DNA from: Stenogyne calaminthoides
Lineage: Eukaryota; Streptophyta; Magnoliopsida; Lamiales; Lamiaceae
Direction: 5' to 3'
Assembly: GCA_037126765.1 (NCBI GenBank)
Contig: JBBCBC010000016.1
Location: forward strand, 868,001 to 932,000
Length of the DNA stretch: 64,000 nt
Both the position numbers and the translations under genes were made by a program. The notes beneath the pieces were generated by a model. The model did not search any database. It was not told the origin of the DNA and worked only from the letters and a program-made list of their open reading frames with translations. Shown here in pieces: positions 60,110 to 64,000 of this stretch. The first letter of the stretch is position 1. Each line of letters opens with the position of its first letter.

Positions 60110-62603
60110 GCACTTTACTTTAAATTCTGAACAAATTTAATTCGATTTTTTATTCTACGTACCGAATGTCACGATCAACCTTCCCTGCATTAGGTATACC
60201 TAATAAATATGAATAGGACCATTCTTGCTAAAATATCAACCCTTGGACCTGCATCCATACCTCTCTCAAAATCAAACTTGTATACCTACACTATATATAC
60301 ACACACAAACATATTTATCAGTTAATCTTTTCTTTATGTCTTTCTAGAAAAGTTATTTTCACTTATTCATTTGGCTTATTAGGTGACTTGAGATTCTCAT
60401 TTCCCATGCCCACAATCACACACTTGTGGGATTTTAATTTCTTGTAGATTTGCTACCTCAAATTACAAGTTGCAATATGTTATATATTTTATATGTATGT
60501 ACATAAAGTAACGGATCAAGCCAATTTGAAAGTGAATTTGCAGCACTTTACTGTGTGACTTTTTCAAATGATTGCAACATTTGTATCGTGTCCATACTAG
60601 GTGTTTGCGTCACAAGTAGTCCAACTTCTTCTTTTTTGGGTGCTACCTTTCTTGTTAGTGGTTACAGAGTATTTTGAAACACTTAAAACAGTTTGTAGAA
60701 TCATTTATTTTTAAAATTATCTCTCAAAGCTTTTGAAAATAAGTGTTTCTAAAAGCTATTTTAAGTGGTTCAAAACACACCCTTAGGTTCTTAATCAATT
60801 ATCTTCATATTAGGCTCCCTTTGCTTCACAGGACTCATGAATGAATTATTTATGATAGAATTAGCTAAGATTTAGTATAATTGAACTGAATTGTTTAATT
60901 AAGGATATATGTAAATTGTAGCGTTGCATTTTTTATTTTATACTAAAAAATTAATATTTGTTTTTAAATTTAATGATTCGATGTGAATATTGTAAATATT
61001 GTCTCACCGTTCATATCTACACATGAATTAAATATATTTTTATATTCGGGCTAAATGATGAAAACTTAGTGTATATGGTGTAATCACTTTTAAGTGTTGT
61101 CGGCACATAATCATTTTTTTCACTCCATCCAAAAATAATATGCATGTCTTTAGGCATCTGTTTTGACATTACAAGAATTCTCGTGTCATACAAAACGTGC
61201 TATTGGACCAATCAATCTCTCGTTAATTAATAAAATTAATTTCCCTTTTAAGAAAGTAATTAATAAAATTAATTTCCATCCCTTTTAAGTAGAACATTTA
61301 AATATACACATGCAATCACATTAAACAATTAATTCTCATTCCTTTTTAAGTAGAACAGTTAAATAAATAAATATACATGACATGCCATCATACAGTACCT
61401 CAACAGCAAAATATATTAATTAACGAGTTAAATCAATCGAATATTTTGCAAATACCGACTATCATGTTAATTTACTATATGACTACTTTTAAGAACTGAT
61501 CATATATCCTGGGATTTTATAAATGTTTTTTTGTTTTTTTTCAAGTTTCTGTTATTTTCTTTCTAATTCTGCTAAGGTGGTGTGTTAGCTATTGATTGTA
61601 GTTTGAGAAGTGATTAAAATTGTTTTTGCAGGAAAATCAAAAGTGTGTAGCACTTGAAAATAAAGTGTTCTTGACTAAAAAAAAATTAAAAGTTTGACCA
61701 AATAATCACTTGTAAGTTGTAACAAGTTTACAAAAATACGAGTTTTCTCAAACAAGGTTATAAGTACATACACCAATATTATTTTCAGAAACGGTAAGAA
61801 AGGTAATATATTGAGGTTTTAACTACATAAACCAGTCTCACTCAAAATTTTCTCGGCAAGAAAGATAATTTGTTAGCTACATTGTTTATATTGGATCATT
61901 TGAAAAGATAGAAACAAAATGATTTTTTGATGGTAAATGCTTGAATCATGCAAAGCGTTGAAAGAAATTAAGGGAGATTTTAGAAATGATCTTAAAGTGA
62001 AATATCCCTTTTTATAATTTTTGTTCTCGAATAGTTAGAAAATCCCAGTAGAAAGAATATACTTGAGAAATTAATGGTTTTATGTAAATTGTACATCACT
62101 GTACAATGTTACTCTAGGTTCTCATTCAATTTGAATAATAGAACTTTTACTTATATAAAAAAAAAATGTTCAAAAGAGCTAATAATCGATTTTAAGCATT
62201 TTTTAGTTTGTTTATAACTGCTTCTCATATTTACTTTGAAAGTGATTAATTTTATCAGGTAAAAAAAAATTATAATACCAAATTAATCAGGAAAAGAATT
62301 TTATAATACCATAGAGTCACATTCAGTTTCATTTTCATTTGAAAAAAAAGAAAGAAAGATACCAAGTGGTTTTTTTACAACTAGCTCGTGACGATCGACT
62401 CACCATTGGGCTTGTAATATGTTCTTTCCAATAGCCCATCAGCAGCTAGACTACTGGGAATTTAGCCTATTATGTATCACCATGCTTGATTAATAAGATT
62501 GGGCTATTAACTAGGTCTAGTTAGATACTAGCCCAGTATGAGCCAAAAAAATTAATAGCAAGTATCAGCCTAAAATTTCCAATTCAAATATTATTATCTA
62601 TTA
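60110..62603. other. Intergenic sequence with a short foldback, no gene seen
   Basis: A 106-bp palindrome-like element lies at about 60672-60777 (TTTTGAAACACTTAAAACAG against its partner TTTTAAGTGGTTCAAAACA). Imperfect direct repeats (TTAATAAAATTAATTTCC, CCTTTTAAGTAGAACA) lie at 61223-61360. No coding is supported. Confidence 0.5.
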
Positions 62604-64000
62604 CTAGTTTTTTGTCAACCCGTGTGTTGCACGGAAGTCATTAATATTATTATATTTTATTAATTTATTATTATTTATTTTTAATATTACTTCAAGTTAT
62701 AGATTATAAATAATCTTGTGCATATTAATTATCATCTTAATTGGTAATTTAATCATAATTTTTTTTACTAAAACATATATATATTAGTTAAAATGAATTT
62801 TAATAATTATTCGTTCCTAAAGTTTCAACTGCAAAAAGATCTAATAATTAGAGCTTCCGCTACCACTTGACAATTTGGTTTTAAAACGGTAGTTATTATG
62901 CATAAGTAATTCTCATTATCTAGCTCTTAAATATAAACAAAATAGATACAATATATCAAACATAAATTAATAAATATGCATATAGCAATAATTATATTTA
63001 AAATAAAATAAAAATAAAATAACAACAATTATTTTTTTTTTAAAAATAACATTCACCTTTTCAAATAAAAATAATGTAGATAAACAAATAAAAAAATCAT
63101 AATATAATCCCAAAAAAAATCTAAACATTTCTAACACTTTTGAAATACAACATTCTTTGTTGTATTATGTTCAAATCTATTATTATTACACAACATAATC
63201 CTCAAACTACGCCGATTCCAGAACCCTAAACTGCGACATAGAGTTGGTCATGGCTAAACATCGGTTTTAAAAAATTCTCCAACATGGAAAAAATATTGTC
63301 CTCGACTTTTTATTTATGACATAAAGATACTAAATAGTCAACAAAAATTGCTCCGTGTAAACTTGAAAGATAACTAGAATTAAAAAGAAGTCGTTGACAA
63401 TCTAGGTATCAATGCTACTTAGTTCACTCAAATACCCTACCAAAGAAGAACTTTTAACTTCGATTACTCTATCACTCAACCTAAATGATCACCAACCTAC
63501 ATATATAGAAAAATAAATTATAAAAAAATCTTATAAAATATGGTAAATATTACTAAATAATAAATTTTATTTTAAAAAATAAATAAAATAACCCGTCTTA
63601 TTACATAATCCCTGAATGATCTATATTTCTCAATAATAGGTGTTCCAACTTTGAGATTAAGTTCTTGCCCGCACAATCAAAAAAATTTCAAAGTGTTAAG
63701 AACTTGGGAGTATGAGCAAAGACTAGAGAATCAAAATTGAATCAGACCCAAACACTATCGAAAACGAGATACTTGGCGAGAATTCTTTTAATTTAACCAA
63801 ACCATTTAATCATTCACGCTTTGTTTTTTGAAGGGTGGATGAGGCAAATCCGAATGGGGAATAATGTTAGATGGGGAAATCATATGAATAGTAATTTGTG
63901 TTTTTTTTTGTGTTGGATATGGTAGGGTGGATGAGGTTTTATGTCAAATCAATACTTTTTAATTGTGATGGTGTATTATTTTATTATTGTTAGAAAGTGT
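62604..64000 (-). mobile_element. Helitron-like 3' terminus, element extends beyond the window
   Basis: On the minus strand the sequence reads a 5-bp stem hairpin CCGTG-CAACA-CACGG, then GTTGACAAAAAA, then CTAG followed by T. A short GC-rich hairpin about 12 nt before a CTRR end inserted before T is the diagnostic Helitron 3' structure. The terminus is 62604. The body would run to higher coordinates, probably past the window end, where I see only AT-rich non-coding DNA and no Rep/helicase. Confidence 0.55.

Overview
The window is plant nuclear DNA, most likely from a eudicot. It is AT-rich, has GT-AG introns, is crowded with plant transposon families (Ty1/copia, TRIM, Stowaway, Tourist/PIF, hAT, mariner, pogo, Helitron), and carries plant-only genes such as HD-Zip I, NPF and PTST. 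I cannot name the species. An asterid is possible, but the sequence does not settle it.

Five host genes can be modelled to exon resolution: (1) an HD-Zip class I transcription factor, + strand, 11677-13323, 3 exons, 311 aa; (2) a plastid-type small multidrug export (Sm_multidrug_ex) membrane protein, - strand, 21641-19822, 2 exons, 320 aa; (3) an RCC1-repeat beta-propeller protein, + strand, 22150-24223, 7 exons, 383 aa; (4) a PTST2-like starch-granule initiation factor with a C-terminal CBM48, - strand, 27639-24495, 8 exons, 504 aa; (5) an NPF2.12/2.13-like nitrate/peptide-family transporter, + strand, 45125-49100, 4 exons, broken by two single-base frameshifts. Genes 2-4 form a compact island at 19.8-27.6 kb. 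Genes 2 and 3 diverge from a 508-bp shared promoter, and genes 3 and 4 converge 271 bp apart. The RCC1-PTST2 pair appears to match Arabidopsis At1g27060-At1g27070.

The rest is mostly mobile-element sediment. A decayed copia element fills 1-4.2 kb and is split by an 1834-bp solo LTR with a perfect 5-bp target duplication. A second solo LTR of the same family, in the same orientation, splits a mariner-like transposase pseudogene at 54.3-57.6 kb. Another decayed copia lies at 41.0-43.7 kb. TRIM elements lie at about 4.6, 6.4, 8.8-10.3 and 14.3-14.9 kb. MITEs with readable target duplications lie at 11.1, 24.9, 27.8 and 58.1 kb. A 534-bp hAT element lies at 16.7 kb, a 900-bp internally deleted pogo/Lemi1-type element at 34.6-35.5 kb, and Helitron-like ends at 36.1 and 62.6 kb. 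Three copies of a roughly 1-kb repeat family (15.0, 31.9 and 50.6 kb) each carry an internal tRNA-like A-box/B-box segment at the same place.

The host genes do not form a pathway or cluster. They are ordinary housekeeping, developmental and transport genes. I found no obvious new biological system. The most unusual items are the tRNA-like-segment repeat family, the pogo derivative that keeps only the transposase C-terminus, and the tandem short-LTR TRIM.
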